Shown piece by piece: positions 43,396-44,087 of a stretch of 44,087 bases of DNA; positions within the stretch are counted from its first letter, which is position 1; each line of letters opens with the position of its first letter. A program made the position numbers and the translations under genes. The notes below the pieces were generated by a model that had not been told where the DNA came from, did not search any database, and saw only the letters and a list, made by a program, of their open reading frames with translations. This stretch comes from an uncultured Prevotellaceae bacterium. GTDB taxonomy: Bacteria; Bacteroidota; Bacteroidia; Bacteroidales; Bacteroidaceae. Location of the stretch: the NCBI GenBank assembly GCA_900313235.1, contig OMQN01000015.1, forward strand, positions 1 to 44,087, in the 5' to 3' direction.

Positions 43396-43540
43396 CGAAA
43401 TCTGGCATCTGCACAGCCAAGTGCTACCAGCAATGGGGACACGGTGTCAGAGGGCTTCGAAAGAGGTCCGCCCAGGGCAGTCCGCAAGAGACGCAAGACC
43501 CACAAGCTTTACATTAACTTTTTAAACAACAAAAACAAAA
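43396..43540 (+). other. Non-coding stretch between tRNA-Glu and rpsT
   Basis: 145 bases with no convincing gene. It is GC-richer than the gap before the tRNA and has short self-complementary parts (GAC-ACGGT-GTC at 43438-43448). It could be a transcribed leader for rpsT downstream of the processed tRNA; I recognise no known RNA family. The last 40 bases are A/T-rich ahead of the rpsT ATG, with no clear Shine-Dalgarno site. Confidence 0.4.
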
Positions 43541-43792
43541 ATGGCAAACCACAAGTCAAGCCTGAAGAGAATTCGTCAGGACAAGAAAAAGGCAGAACAC
43601 AATCACTATTATGCCAAGACCATGCGTAACGCAGTGCGCAAGCTCCGCGCTATGACCAACAAGGACGAGGCTACCAAGCTGTACCCCGCAGTACAGAAGA
43701 TGCTGGATAAGTTGGCTAAGAACAACGTCATCCACAAGAACAAGGCTGCCAACATCAAGTCAAGTCTGTGCGCTCATATCAGCCAGCTGTAA
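43541..43792 (+). CDS. rpsT: 30S ribosomal protein S20
   Basis: 83 residues, highly basic, with the typical start [21 protein letters not shown] and the conserved [29 protein letters not shown]. It binds 16S rRNA in small-subunit assembly. The length is normal for the family. It lies between tRNA-Glu and gyrB on the same strand and is followed by a strong terminator, so it is probably expressed separately from gyrB. Confidence 0.97.
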   Translation: MANHKSSLKRIRQDKKKAEHNHYYAKTMRNAVRKLRAMTNKDEATKLYPAVQKMLDKLAKNNVIHKNKAANIKSSLCAHISQL

Positions 43793-43820
43793 AATGCACC
43801 TGACAAGACTGAAAAGCATA

Positions 43821-43855
43821 AAAAGTCGCTACCCCCGCGGTTAGCGGCTTTTTTT
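43821..43855 (+). terminator. Intrinsic terminator after rpsT
   Basis: AAGTCGCTA pairs with TTAGCGGCTT (one G-T pair) around a CCCCCGCGG loop region, followed by a T run (43849-43855). Confidence 0.88.
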
Positions 43856-43895
43856 GTTGCTCAGCGTGTTGTTTTTTGTAGTTTTTTAGCACTAA

Positions 43896-44087
<192 letters not shown>

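Noticed and set aside
43444..43629. Small gene in a different frame overlapping the rpsT start
   Set aside because: It overlaps rpsT out of frame, has no recognisable motif, and its basic composition comes from reading the rpsT leader.

Overview
The window looks like a chromosomal segment of a Bacteroidales bacterium, most likely Prevotella or a close relative. The evidence is the repeated Bacteroidetes promoter core TAnnTTTG in front of genes on both strands, the run dapB - signal peptidase I - second signal peptidase-like gene - WbqC, a folP-cdaA pair, a DUF3332 lipoprotein, and surface proteins ending in a WYDL.GR...G.Y..NGKK.V(K/R) tail. Roughly half the bases are G or C. No CRISPR array, phage, insertion sequence or rRNA was seen.

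Layout. 1-6382 (+) is a surface-protein cluster: the end of one large exported protein, a 1078-residue Ig-like repeat protein, an OmpA-type outer-membrane protein and a Big_2 lipoprotein. 6166-13946 (-) holds a mannitol dehydrogenase/fructuronate reductase-like enzyme, an S41 protease, topoisomerase IV subunit B, an acetyltransferase and a class I methyltransferase. 14033-17916 (+) holds dapB, two S26 signal peptidase-family genes (one without its catalytic residues), WbqC and DUF3332. 17924-19813 (-) is an alanine:cation symporter and a Fur-type regulator, divergent from a (+) run of MIP18/SufT-like protein, LpxH and a KDG-type sugar kinase (19887-22087). 22152-26178 (-) holds ackA, pta, the c-di-AMP cyclase cdaA and folP; murF (26314-27675) is divergent from folP.

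27838-42336 (+) is the most unusual part: a probable four-gene operon of a 3691-residue secreted mosaic protein, a lipoprotein, an LruC-domain lipoprotein and a Cache-domain membrane sensor with no output domain. It is preceded by a near-consensus promoter whose -33 element lies inside a 9-bp-arm inverted repeat. The window closes with recO (-), tRNA-Glu, rpsT and the start of gyrB.

Two themes cut across the window. First, several families of short dispersed repeats lie both between genes and in frame inside housekeeping genes (parE, murF, folP, recO, WbqC, a methyltransferase and a dehydrogenase), so they are translated. Second, three genes have disrupted ends: the OmpA signal peptide is out of frame with the mature protein, the LruC lipoprotein lacks a normal start and signal n-region, and the dehydrogenase has no stop before its terminator. 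These could be assembly errors, decay or switching.
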